Positions 9,359 through 17,771 of a stretch of 64,000 bases of DNA are shown in pieces. The translations under genes and the position numbers were made by a program. Numbering within the stretch: position 1 is the stretch's first letter; the number at the start of each line of letters is the position of its first letter. The notes under the pieces are model-generated. The model was not told where the DNA came from, made no database searches, and saw only the letters and a program-made list of their open reading frames with translations. Source of the stretch: JAFAGX01 sp035622175 (GTDB lineage: Bacteria; Acidobacteriota; Terriglobia; Terriglobales; Acidobacteriaceae); contig DASPVV010000049.1 of NCBI GenBank assembly GCA_035622175.1, forward strand, positions 17,506 to 81,505, in the 5' to 3' direction.

Positions 9359-9883
9359 GGCATCTGTTCTTCCGATCCTGCCGGATTCAACCGCCACGCT
9401 GCGCTCCCACTCGTCCGTCATAGGACTGACCAGGGCTGCCTGCCGAAAGCAAGCGGCAGGAACTCGCATCCCCGCCACCCCGACAGGAGGCGCCGCAATC
9501 GGGGTCTCCAGTGATTCACTTGATTAAGTCCATGAAGTTATCAATAATCGTTCGAGGGATGTTGCAGGTTGCTGCGCATTCTGATTGCAGACGTCCGGTA
9601 ATTCCTATGTCCAATGGAGGCTATCGAGAGATGGATCGTCGCCAGAAGAGAATGGAGTGAATGCGAATATACTGGGTGGTGATCCACATCACAGACAGAG
9701 AAGTTGGCTTCCTTGATATTGATGTCCGCCCCGACCATGCCCCGTACGCATACGGCTCATCCAACCCTATCAACCTAGGAACGAGTCAGATCGCAATGGC
9801 TCAGTCACCAAAGTGAGAGACCTGCGGCGTGCCTTGATGAGGCGGCCGCAACAACATATTTCTACAGCGAAGGAGCTAACCGC
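9359..9883 (+). promoter_or_regulatory. Encapsulin upstream region
   Basis: About 525 bases without a credible gene. It contains a Crp/Fnr-type palindrome at 9678-9693 (separate entry) and ends in the strong ribosome binding site AGGAG (9871-9875), 8 bases before the encapsulin ATG. If the palindrome activates at the usual distance, the transcript would start near 9735 and have an untranslated leader of about 150 bases. No riboswitch fold was recognised in that leader. Confidence 0.4.
9678..9693. promoter_or_regulatory. Crp/Fnr-type palindrome upstream of encapsulin
   Basis: GGTGA-TCCACA-TCACA, one mismatch from TGTGA-N6-TCACA. It lies 190 bases upstream of the shell gene, farther than the other boxes in the window lie from their genes, so its role here is less certain. 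Confidence 0.4.
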
Positions 9884-10804
9884 ATGGCGACAGCAGAAGT
9901 TCGTCAAACACTGACCGAGCAACAGGCTCGGCAGCTCGCTACCGTCACTAAGACAGTCCCCATGATGGAGGCGATCACGCCGCGCTGGCTGATCACCTTC
10001 CTCTCCTGGGTGCCTGTCGAGGCCGGCGTCTACCGGGTCAACAAGGTGAAACCCACGCGCCCGGGAACGCGCACCATAGAATGTAATCCGGACGAAGAGA
10101 TCGACCTGCCTGAGATCTATGTCGATTACGAGGAGAAACCGCGGGAATATGCGCTGAATGCGGTGACCAGCATCCTGGACGTGCAGACCCGTATCTCGGA
10201 CCTCTACCGCAGCCCGCATGACCAGATTCGGGAGCAACTGCGTCTTATGATCGAGAAAGTTAAGGAGCGGCAAGAGCGGGCTCTCATCAACAATACGGAG
10301 TACGGCCTGCTCAACAACGTTGCCCCGGAGATGAAAGTTAAAACCAGGAATGGTACCCCAACGCCTGATGATTTGGATGAACTCGTCGCCCGGGTATGGA
10401 AGGAGCCAAGCTTCTTCCTGGCACATCCGCGCGCGATAGCAGCCTTCGGGCGCGAATGCACGCGCCGCGGGGTTCCGCCTCCGACCGTCACGATGTTCGG
10501 TTCCCCGTTTGTAACTTGGCGAGGAATTCCCTTGGTTCCATGCGACAAGCTTCCGTTAAAGGCTGAGACGACCGACATTCTTCTCGTGCGCTCTGGCGAG
10601 AAAAAGCAAGGCGTGATTGGCCTGTTCCAGCCAGGGCTGCCAGGAGAGGTGTCGCCGAGTTTGTCCGTTCGATTCATGGGCATTAACCACAGAGCCATCG
10701 CGTCGTATTTGATCTCTCTCTATTGCTCCATTGTGGTGCTGACCCAGGACGCACTTGGATTATTGGAGAACGTCCATGTCGACAAATATCACGAGTACAA
10801 ATAA
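9884..10804 (+). CDS. Family 2 encapsulin shell protein (SrpI-like)
   Basis: A 306-residue protein with a strong ribosome binding site. It has the layout of the HK97-fold shell proteins of encapsulin Family 2: an extended N-terminal arm (ATAEVRQTLTEQQARQLATVTKT), then TPRWLITFLSWVPVEAGVYRVNK, an E-loop/P-domain with DLPEIYVDYEEKPREYALNAV, a spine helix (HDQIREQLRLMIEKVKERQE), and a C-terminal A-domain ending GLLENVHVDKYHEYK. No cyclic-nucleotide-binding insert (the Family 2B mark) is present, so it is 2A-type. Such proteins self-assemble into closed ~25 nm shells. The next gene, overlapping by 29 bases, is a cysteine desulfurase with a long disordered extension, the known 2A cargo class. No phage genes lie nearby, which argues against a prophage capsid. 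Confidence 0.88.
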   Translation: MATAEVRQTLTEQQARQLATVTKTVPMMEAITPRWLITFLSWVPVEAGVYRVNKVKPTRPGTRTIECNPDEEIDLPEIYVDYEEKPREYALNAVTSILDVQTRISDLYRSPHDQIREQLRLMIEKVKERQERALINNTEYGLLNNVAPEMKVKTRNGTPTPDDLDELVARVWKEPSFFLAHPRAIAAFGRECTRRGVPPPTVTMFGSPFVTWRGIPLVPCDKLPLKAETTDILLVRSGEKKQGVIGLFQPGLPGEVSPSLSVRFMGINHRAIASYLISLYCSIVVLTQDALGLLENVHVDKYHEYK

Positions 10805-13268
10805 CGGAGCGAGAGACGGGGCAAACCGGCCGAGAAGCGCCGCTTCGGCAAAATCAACCTCCTTGACTGGCGAAGGGGCGAGACAGTACCCCTTCGGTAC
10901 TTTTCCTTTGCCCGACCCGGCCACCCTAGAAAGACTCGCCAATGAGTTTTTCAAGGCGATGCCCCGCGATCTGGCAAATGCGGACGGAATCGTTGAGGAG
11001 GCTTCTCCAGAGCGCGAGGCGGAAGAAATCCCGGTCACGAGGTTTGAGGAAATCCTCCCGGCGAAAGAACTGTCGGCGTCCGGAGCTAACCCGAACGTCC
11101 CCGCATCAGCTGCGTATAGCCAACCAGGTCCCTTGACCGAGGCTGATCTGCGTGCAATCGCGGCATCGCTGGCGGGCTCGACGGCGTTGATTCCCGGAGC
11201 CCCAGGAACCGCGCCCATGCCGCCGATGCCGGGGGCGCCGCCTGACTTTTTCGCAGAAGGAAAAATTTCACCGCTGGCGGTCGCGCCAACCCTGGGGCCA
11301 GCCAGTGAACTGTTTTCCTTCCCGGGAATTTCGGCAACCCCCAGCTCACCGCCAACCGGCCCGCCGGGCGGTGCGGCGGTGAGTGCTGTTCCGCAATCGA
11401 CGGCCAGCGCTCCAGCGCTCCCTGGTTCGTCGCCTTACGCGGTGGAGGGCGAGAAAGGCACGTCTCCGGGAGCGGCACCAGTCTGGCCCCCGCTGAACGA
11501 CTGGTTCTCCTTTCCCCGCATCCCCGCGATGCCGGATGTGCGCGGCATAGAAACCGTGCCCAATCCTCCACCTCCGCCTACCTCGCCGTCACTGGTACCG
11601 CCGAGTGCCGCAGGCGGAACTGAGGTTCCCATAGAACGTCATGACGTAAAAGGGATAACACCCCAGGTTCCGGCCGACCCGACGCCGCAGAAGGGCGTGT
11701 CGGAATCCACGACAGGCGTACCCAGGGCCACGTATCCGTCCGCCGCAACGTCGCTGCCTTCCTTGAGCGATTTGTTTTCCCTTCCCGGAGTGCCTGGTTT
11801 GCAGGCGGTGCCGAACATTCCGCTGCCGCCTTCATCCTTGCCACCATCCCTGTCACCGGAGGCGGACCTACCCAAAGCGAGTCCACCTCCGACAAGGGAC
11901 GTTGCCTCTCAGCCGGCAGGGGCTGCCGTCGCCGTGCCTGCCCATGGAACTCGTGAGGCGCCGGGAGTGACGTCGGGCATGGAGTCTTTTGAGTTTCGGC
12001 CTGATCTTGAGCCGAGGCAACTCGGGACTGCGAAGCGGCCACTCGATGCCAAGCTCCTCCGTCGCGACTTCCCGATTCTCGAAGAGCGCGTGCATGGCCG
12101 TCCACTCATTTGGCTCGACAACGCCGCAACTACGCAAAAGCCAAAAGCAGTCATTGATCGTCTGACGGAATTCTATAAACACGAAAACTCTAACATTCAT
12201 CGCGCTGCTCACGAACTGGCGGCGCGCGCAACCGATGCCTACGAAGGCGCACGCGAAAAAACTCGGCGCTTTCTGCATGCGTCCTCCACCCGCGAAATCG
12301 TCTTCGTGCGGGGTGCGACCGAAGCCATCAACCTGGTGGCTCAAAGTTGGGGCCACCGCAATGTGCATGAGGGCGACGAGATCGTCATTACCTGGCTCGA
12401 GCATCATGCCAATATCGTTCCCTGGCAGATGCTTTGTTCAGAAAAGGGCGCACGTCTGCGCGTCGCTCCGGTGAACGATCGAGGGGAGGTCATGCTCGAG
12501 GAGTACGAGAAGTTGCTTGGCCCGCACACACGGATGGTGGCATTCAGTCAAGTCTCGAATGCGCTCGGCACCATCACCCCAGCGCACGAAATGACCGAGA
12601 TCGCGCATCGCTACGGCGCGCTTGTGCTCGTCGACGGCGCTCAAGCCGTCTCTCACATGCCAATCGATGTGCAGACTCTCGGCTGCGATTTCTACGTCTT
12701 CTCCGGGCACAAAGTCTTCGCGCCTACAGGGATCGGTGTGCTCTACGGAAAACAGGATCTACTCGATTCCATGCCCCCGTGGCAAGGTGGGGGCAACATG
12801 ATCTCGGACGTTACCTTCGAGAGAACCATCTACCAGGCCTCGCCGGCACGTTTCGAGGCAGGGACGGGCAACATTGCCGATGCCGTTGGCTTGGGAGCGG
12901 CGCTTGACTATGTGGAGGAGGTCGGAAGGGAAAACATCGCTGCTTACGAGCACGAACTCCTGAACTATGGCACGAGGAAACTGCTGACTGTGCCCGGGCT
13001 GCGCTTGATCGGCACTCCACGCGAAAGAGCCGGCGTCCTGTCTTTTGTGCTGGATGACGTTCGCACAGAAGATGTCGGTGTTGCCCTCAATGAAGAGGGC
13101 ATCGCCGTACGGGCGGGCCATCATTGTGCCCAACCCATTTTGCGGCGCATGGGGGTGGAGAGTACGGTGCGGCCCTCCCTCGCTTTTTACAACACCTGCG
13201 AGGACATCGATGCGCTGGTCGCAGCCTTGCTCCATTTGCAGGCGGGACGTTGGCACCGCAGATCATGA
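10776..13268 (+). CDS. Encapsulin cargo: SufS-type cysteine desulfurase with ~420-residue disordered N-terminal extension
   Basis: An 830-residue protein. ATG 10776 is chosen because GGAGA lies 6 bases upstream; an upstream in-frame TTG at 10755 lacks one. Its start lies inside the end of the shell gene, which suggests translational coupling. Residues ~425-830 are a group II cysteine desulfurase: LDNAATTQKPKAV, PLP lysine Lys646 in FSGHKVFAPTG, and catalytic Cys784 in RAGHHCAQP. Residues 1-420 are rich in Pro, Ala and Ser and predicted disordered. They include FPLPDPATLERLANEFF (43-59) and three copies of an LFSFPG-like motif: ASELFSFPGI (176-185), LNDWFSFPRI (240-249), LSDLFSLPGV (330-339). 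The enzyme releases sulfane sulfur from cysteine. The extension presumably docks it to the shell interior. Confidence 0.92.
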   Translation: MSTNITSTNNGARDGANRPRSAASAKSTSLTGEGARQYPFGTFPLPDPATLERLANEFFKAMPRDLANADGIVEEASPEREAEEIPVTRFEEILPAKELSASGANPNVPASAAYSQPGPLTEADLRAIAASLAGSTALIPGAPGTAPMPPMPGAPPDFFAEGKISPLAVAPTLGPASELFSFPGISATPSSPPTGPPGGAAVSAVPQSTASAPALPGSSPYAVEGEKGTSPGAAPVWPPLNDWFSFPRIPAMPDVRGIETVPNPPPPPTSPSLVPPSAAGGTEVPIERHDVKGITPQVPADPTPQKGVSESTTGVPRATYPSAATSLPSLSDLFSLPGVPGLQAVPNIPLPPSSLPPSLSPEADLPKASPPPTRDVASQPAGAAVAVPAHGTREAPGVTSGMESFEFRPDLEPRQLGTAKRPLDAKLLRRDFPILEERVHGRPLIWLDNAATTQKPKAVIDRLTEFYKHENSNIHRAAHELAARATDAYEGAREKTRRFLHASSTREIVFVRGATEAINLVAQSWGHRNVHEGDEIVITWLEHHANIVPWQMLCSEKGARLRVAPVNDRGEVMLEEYEKLLGPHTRMVAFSQVSNALGTITPAHEMTEIAHRYGALVLVDGAQAVSHMPIDVQTLGCDFYVFSGHKVFAPTGIGVLYGKQDLLDSMPPWQGGGNMISDVTFERTIYQASPARFEAGTGNIADAVGLGAALDYVEEVGRENIAAYEHELLNYGTRKLLTVPGLRLIGTPRERAGVLSFVLDDVRTEDVGVALNEEGIAVRAGHHCAQPILRRMGVESTVRPSLAFYNTCEDIDALVAALLHLQAGRWHRRS

Positions 13269-13280
13269 GCCTGAGCTCGC

Positions 13281-14093
13281 TCAAAGTCGGTCGTGTTTGG
13301 AACGAAGCGCCGCAAGACCGAGGCGCGAGATGAGTGCGTCGGCCATCCTGGGGCCACAGGCAAGGAGGCCTTCGAGCAAGGGATCCCGCTGATTGCACCT
13401 CAGCCGGCCATCGTCCAAGGTGGTCACAAATCCGCCGCTGCTTTCGACCAGAGCGGCTCCCGCGGCGATGTCCCATTCATGCTTGGGAACCAGCGTGAAC
13501 GTGGCGTCCGCCAAGCCCGCGGACACCAGCGCCAGCTTGTAGGCGACCGAACCGACGGGCCGGATCTGGAAGCCGGCGCCTTCGAATCGCTTCCATTCTC
13601 CGCGGTTCACTTCGCTGCGGCTGGCCAGCACCAAAGCGCCCGACAGGTCGCTTCGCTGGCTCGATCGGCAGGGCTTTCCGTTGTACGTCATGCCCCACCC
13701 CAGGCATCCCAAGAAAGTCTCGTTGGTCGCTGGATTGTAGACTCCACCGGCGACGGGCCGGCCGTCTTCCACCATGGCCACGGAAGCGCAGAACTCCGGG
13801 ATTCCGGCGACAAATTCGCGCGTGCCATCGAGGGGATCGACGACCCAAACTCGGCGTTTCTCGAGTCGTGTGCCATCATCCACTGCTTCTTCGGAAAGCC
13901 AGCCTTCCTGCTCCCGCAGCAGTTCCCGGCGCAATACCCCATCGATCTGGCGATCGGCTTCGGTTACCGGGTCATGACCGGCCTTGTACTCGGCTTCGAT
14001 GTCTCCCGGAGTGAAGCGCCGGAAAACTTCCCCGGCAGCCTCGAGAGCTGCTTGGATGCGCCGCAGCGTTTCCTCACAGGAAGAAGTAATCAT
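13281..14093 (-). CDS. cysQ: 3'(2'),5'-bisphosphate nucleotidase / inositol-monophosphatase family (CysQ-type)
   Basis: A 270-residue protein of family-typical length. The metal-binding motifs are all present: DPVTEADRQID, EEAVDD, VVDPLDGTREFVAGIPEFCA (Mg2+ aspartates) and WDIAAGAALVESSGG near the C-terminus. CysQ proteins hydrolyse PAP, the by-product of PAPS use, to AMP and may also control PAPS levels. It is the last gene of a three-gene operon behind the ATP sulfurylase/APS kinase and a TauE/SafE exporter, 21 bases after the exporter, which favours the CysQ role over inositol phosphatase. It converges with the desulfurase gene (12 bases between stops). Confidence 0.82.
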   Translation of the reverse strand: MITSSCEETLRRIQAALEAAGEVFRRFTPGDIEAEYKAGHDPVTEADRQIDGVLRRELLREQEGWLSEEAVDDGTRLEKRRVWVVDPLDGTREFVAGIPEFCASVAMVEDGRPVAGGVYNPATNETFLGCLGWGMTYNGKPCRSSQRSDLSGALVLASRSEVNRGEWKRFEGAGFQIRPVGSVAYKLALVSAGLADATFTLVPKHEWDIAAGAALVESSGGFVTTLDDGRLRCNQRDPLLEGLLACGPRMADALISRLGLAALRSKHDRL

Positions 14094-14114
14094 GAGCCAG
14101 AGAGCACCCGGCGT

Positions 14115-14888
14115 TCATGCCCAAAGCATTCGTGCGCCCGTCGCCAGCAAAACCGCGCAGAGAAGCCGCCGCAGCCAAGGCACGGGCATTCGCGTGCTCA
14201 AGTGAGAGCCGAGCACGCCTCCAGGAATGGAGCCAATTACCAGCAAGCCGACGAGGGAGGAGTCGACGTTCCCCATCTTGAAATGAAGCAGGCTGGTCAC
14301 TCCCGTCAGCAGGACCGCATGAACAATATCCGTGCCGACCATTACCTTCGGGGAGAAGCTGTAGAACAGCAACAAAAGCATCATGATGATGCTGCCCGAA
14401 CCGACCGAGGTCATGCCCACCAGGAAGCCAGCGAGCAATCCGATCGCCGACACTCCGATGGTGGACTTCATGGTGGGCGGCCGACTCGTGACCCGCTCCT
14501 CAATTTGGGATTGAAACATCAACAGGGTGGGCACCACAAGCAGCAGGATCCCTACGGTCGTGGTGATGAAGGTGTTCACTCCATTGCCGTAGGCCAGCCG
14601 CAGATCCCGAAGCAATCCGACACCCAGAAGCGAGCCTGGAATACTGCCTGCCGCCAGGCCGAAGACCAGTTTCTTTCGCACCGTCCCTTTGGTGAGGTGT
14701 ACGTAGCCGGACCCAAGCTTGGTGAGGAAATTGAACAACGCATCCGATCCCACGGCAACAATGGCCGGCACGTGCAGGGCGAAAATCAAAATCGGCAGCA
14801 GGAGAACGCCGCCGCCCACGCCGGTCATACCAATCAGTGTGCCGACGCAGAAGCCGATCACGATCTTGGCAAGAATCAGCATACCCAC
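14115..14888 (-). CDS. TauE/SafE family sulfite/anion exporter
   Basis: A 257-residue integral membrane protein with about eight hydrophobic segments. It shows the family's two-fold repeat of a glycine-rich helix: FCVGTLIGMTGVGGGVLLLP near residue 20 and LLAGFLVGMTSVGSGSIIMM near residue 150. The family exports sulfite, sulfoacetate or other organosulfur anions across the cytoplasmic membrane. Its position between the sulfate-activation enzyme and CysQ, 32 and 21 bases from each, suggests handling of sulfite or sulfate in assimilation. Direction of transport is inferred from the family name only. Confidence 0.88.
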   Translation of the reverse strand: MGMLILAKIVIGFCVGTLIGMTGVGGGVLLLPILIFALHVPAIVAVGSDALFNFLTKLGSGYVHLTKGTVRKKLVFGLAAGSIPGSLLGVGLLRDLRLAYGNGVNTFITTTVGILLLVVPTLLMFQSQIEERVTSRPPTMKSTIGVSAIGLLAGFLVGMTSVGSGSIIMMLLLLFYSFSPKVMVGTDIVHAVLLTGVTSLLHFKMGNVDSSLVGLLVIGSIPGGVLGSHLSTRMPVPWLRRLLCAVLLATGARMLWA

Positions 14889-14920
14889 TCGGGGCCCGAG
14901 CTCGAGCGCCGGGGATTGGA

Positions 14921-16666
14921 CTAACCGTGACTCCCGTTGACTCCGAGAAAGCCCTCGCGCTCGAGATGCAGCAAAATCTCCTGCGCCGCTTCCTCGGGCG
15001 TGAGCTCGGCGGTATTGATCACCACCTGGGCATCGGTGGGTTCTTCGTAAGGGTCGGAGATCCCGGTAAACTCGGGAATGATTCCTGCCCGCGCTTTGGC
15101 ATAGAGGCCCTTGCGATCGCGCTGTTCGCAGATGGCGAGTGGTGTGGCCACGTGCACCAGGATGAAGCCACCGACGGGCTCGATCATGGCCCGCACCTGC
15201 TTGCGAACCGTGTCATAGGGAGCAATCGGAGCGCAAATGGCAATGCCGCCGTTCTTGGTGATTTCCGCCGCCACATAACCGATACGCCGAATATTGATAT
15301 CGCGATGCTCTTTGGAGAATCCGAGCTCGGAAGAAAGATGCTTGCGCACCAGATCACCGTCGAGGAGAGTCACCGGCCGGCCCCCCTGCTCCAGGAATTT
15401 GGTCATCAGCAGGTTGGCAATGGTGGATTTACCCGAGCCCGAAAGTCCGGTAAAGAAAATCGTCAGGCCCTGCTTGTGTCGCGGCGGGAAGCTGCGCCGC
15501 AGTTCTTCGACGACTTCGCTGTAGGTAAACCACCCCGGAATTTCCCGCCCTTCATTGAGGCGTTGGCGCAGTTCTGTCCCCGAGATATTCAGCACCCGGG
15601 AACCGTTCGGCACCTCGTTGTCCGGGACGTAATAACCCTGATCTTCAAGGTACACCATCATGTTGAAGGGAACCATGGTCACGCCGATGGCAGCCTGGTG
15701 CTTTCTGAACAGCGCCTGCGCCTCATAAGGGCCGTAAAAGGGCTTGCCATCGCTGTCTTTGCCGGGACCGGCGTGATCGCGGCCCACGATGAAGTGCGTG
15801 GCGCCGTAATTCTTGCGAATGAGAGCGTGCCAAATGGCTTCGCGCGGCCCACCCATACGCATCGCCAGGGGAAGCAGCGACAGCTTGACCGTCCCCCGGG
15901 GAAATTTGGGGAGCAGCAGTTGGTAGCAGCGAACGCGGGTGAAATAGTCCACGTCGCCGGGCTTGGTCATTCCGACCGAGGGGTGAATCAACAAGCTGGC
16001 CTCAACTTGTTTGGCGGCGCGGAAGGTGAGCTCAACGTGCGCCCGGTGCATGGGATTGCGGGTCTGAAACGCCACCACTCGACGCCATCCCAGCCGGGCA
16101 AAATCCGCGCGCAATTCTGCGGGAGTGAAACGCAGGGGACGAAAATCGTAGTGCGAAGGCATCTGCGTGCCTTCCAGGCGGCCCCCGACATACCAGGGAT
16201 GCGCCTGGTGCAACAAGTAACTCACGCCGGGATGGGCGGGGCTGGTGGTACCGAAGACAGATTCCGCCTCGGCTTGGCGGTCCGGCTTCCACACATCTTC
16301 CACATGCAGTAACGCCAGCATGACACCTTCCGCATCACGCAAGGCAACTCGGCTCGAGCCCGGCTGCAAACTGCGGGCAAAATCCTCTGCAACATCAAGC
16401 GTGATCGGCATGGGCCAAAGGACATCGCACCCCAGCTGCATGCGTTGACACACGCCTTCATAATCGTTGCGGTTCAGGAAGCCAGTCAGCGGGGAGAACC
16501 CGCCGCACAACAGCAACTCCAAATCGCAGATCTGGCGTGCGCTCAAGTCCCACGACGGCCATTCCCGCGAGCGCGCTTTCAGTTCGAGGATTTGTTCGGC
16601 TGGCGCCATCAGGTTGACGAGGGATCCTCCGTGTGGCGCAACCAGATGGCTTTTGGGGGCTGTCAA
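14921..16666 (-). CDS. Bifunctional ATP sulfurylase / APS kinase
   Basis: A 581-residue protein. The N-terminal ~390 residues are ATP sulfurylase: PUA-like start, QTRNPMHRAHVELTF (the HxxH nucleotide site), and GRDHAGPGKDSDG. The C-terminal ~180 residues are APS kinase with P-loop FTGLSGSGKSTIANLL, LDGDLVRKHLSSELGFS and the IRRIGYVA segment. It converts sulfate and ATP to APS and then to PAPS in the cytosol. The domain order (sulfurylase first) matches Aquifex-type fusions; the kinase P-loop is intact, so it is not the inactive regulatory domain of fungal enzymes. It leads the operon with the exporter and CysQ genes. Confidence 0.93.
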   Translation of the reverse strand: MTAPKSHLVAPHGGSLVNLMAPAEQILELKARSREWPSWDLSARQICDLELLLCGGFSPLTGFLNRNDYEGVCQRMQLGCDVLWPMPITLDVAEDFARSLQPGSSRVALRDAEGVMLALLHVEDVWKPDRQAEAESVFGTTSPAHPGVSYLLHQAHPWYVGGRLEGTQMPSHYDFRPLRFTPAELRADFARLGWRRVVAFQTRNPMHRAHVELTFRAAKQVEASLLIHPSVGMTKPGDVDYFTRVRCYQLLLPKFPRGTVKLSLLPLAMRMGGPREAIWHALIRKNYGATHFIVGRDHAGPGKDSDGKPFYGPYEAQALFRKHQAAIGVTMVPFNMMVYLEDQGYYVPDNEVPNGSRVLNISGTELRQRLNEGREIPGWFTYSEVVEELRRSFPPRHKQGLTIFFTGLSGSGKSTIANLLMTKFLEQGGRPVTLLDGDLVRKHLSSELGFSKEHRDINIRRIGYVAAEITKNGGIAICAPIAPYDTVRKQVRAMIEPVGGFILVHVATPLAICEQRDRKGLYAKARAGIIPEFTGISDPYEEPTDAQVVINTAELTPEEAAQEILLHLEREGFLGVNGSHG

Positions 16667-17000
16667 ACGCGTCTACCTCCGGGGCGGTTGATTGTGTCGC
16701 GCGATCCGACGTGCCTGGCCGCAGGCAGACTCTGAAGCCGGAGTCTCCGCAAACCAGGAACGAATCCCACGACGCCGCAGGGCGCTTGATTCGCTGAGAA
16801 GAACGTGGGCCGGTCGGGTCGAGCGATAGTCTGCAAATCTCATTCCTTTACTAAGGTATAGGATTCGGCTAACCCCGTGCCAGCACTTGCCTTGTTGGCG
16901 GGAGAGTTTCAGCGGGCGCCGCGATGTGCAAACTTTTGCCACAAAATTCTCGCCCCACCGGCGTAGCATCGCGCCGGCTCGAAGGTGTCGCGGCTGCGTC
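16667..17000. other. Intergenic, promoter region of the sulfate-activation operon
   Basis: About 330 bases between two minus-strand genes. Open frames here have no protein-like composition. It should contain the promoter for the ATP sulfurylase operon; an AT-rich patch near 16850-16870 is the only candidate core I see. Confidence 0.3.
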
Positions 17001-17771
17001 CTAGGAGCCTATCTTGCTTGAGGTTTCCCCTCTGTCTCGCGCCAGCTCATCCTCGGCGGATCGCGTCTCCTGTCTTCGTCCACTCTCTTTCCACGAGTAT
17101 TTCAACAGGCACCATACCGCCCGCAGCCCGTCCTGCCAGCTGATTTTCTTTCCCTCTTCATAGGTGCGGCCCCAGTAGCTGATCCCAACCTCGTAAATGC
17201 GCAGACGCCGCTTGGCGACCTTGATGGTGATTTCCGGCTCGAAGCCGAAGCGGTCTTCTTCGATGGGAATGGATTGGATCACGGACCGTCGAAAAGCCTT
17301 ATAGCAGGTTTCCATGTCGGTGAGATTAATGTTGGTGAGACAGTTGGAAAGCAGCGTCAGCAGGCGGTTTCCGACCGAGTGCCAGAAGTAGAGCACGCGG
17401 TGGGGAGCGCCGCCCAAAAACCGGGAACCGTACACCACATCGGCCTTGCCGTGGATCAAAGGCTCAAGAAGCACCGGGTAATCGCCCGGGTCATATTCGA
17501 GATCGGCATCTTGTACGATCACGAAGTCACCGCAGGCTTCGGCAATGCCGCGTCGCAGGGCCGCCCCCTTTCCCGAATTGCGGGCGTGAAGCAAGACCCG
17601 CATCTGAGGGTGCCGTTTCTCGAGTTCGAGGAGAGCTTCTCGCGACCCGTCGTCGGAACCATCGTCGACGCAAAGCAACTCGATCTCGAAGGGGACAGCC
17701 AGCACACGTTCGACGGCTTGCCGTAACGTTGCTTGCTCGTTGTAGACAGGCATCACAACGGAGAGTTTCAT
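17001..17771 (-). CDS. Family 2 glycosyltransferase, DPM1/ArnC-like
   Basis: A 256-residue protein beginning MKLSVVMPVYNEQATLRQAV. GT-A fold hallmarks follow: ELLCVDDGSDDGS, the nucleotide-metal motif VQDADLEYDPGDYP (DAD), YGSRFLGG, and METCYKAFRRSVI, GFEPEITIKVAKR at the acceptor side, which recur in polyprenyl-phosphate glycosyltransferases. There are no C-terminal membrane helices, so it acts at the inner face of the membrane as a peripheral enzyme, probably moving a sugar from a nucleotide donor to a lipid phosphate. Sugar and acceptor are unknown. Confidence 0.88.
   Translation of the reverse strand: MKLSVVMPVYNEQATLRQAVERVLAVPFEIELLCVDDGSDDGSREALLELEKRHPQMRVLLHARNSGKGAALRRGIAEACGDFVIVQDADLEYDPGDYPVLLEPLIHGKADVVYGSRFLGGAPHRVLYFWHSVGNRLLTLLSNCLTNINLTDMETCYKAFRRSVIQSIPIEEDRFGFEPEITIKVAKRRLRIYEVGISYWGRTYEEGKKISWQDGLRAVWCLLKYSWKESGRRQETRSAEDELARDRGETSSKIGS

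Noticed and set aside
9884..10804. Shell protein as a prophage capsid
   Set aside because: No terminase, portal, protease or tail genes nearby, and the overlapping gene is a desulfurase with a disordered extension, the known cargo of Family 2A encapsulins.
13293..14924. 543-codon plus-strand open frame opposite the nucleotidase and exporter genes
   Set aside because: A GC-rich antisense shadow full of His, Gln and Arg; the minus-strand genes carry all the family motifs.
14837..16312. 491-codon plus-strand open frame opposite ATP sulfurylase
   Set aside because: An antisense shadow of a well-conserved gene with no protein motifs of its own.
16673..16969. 98-codon minus-strand frame upstream of ATP sulfurylase
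   Set aside because: No start signal and no protein-like pattern; treated as promoter region.
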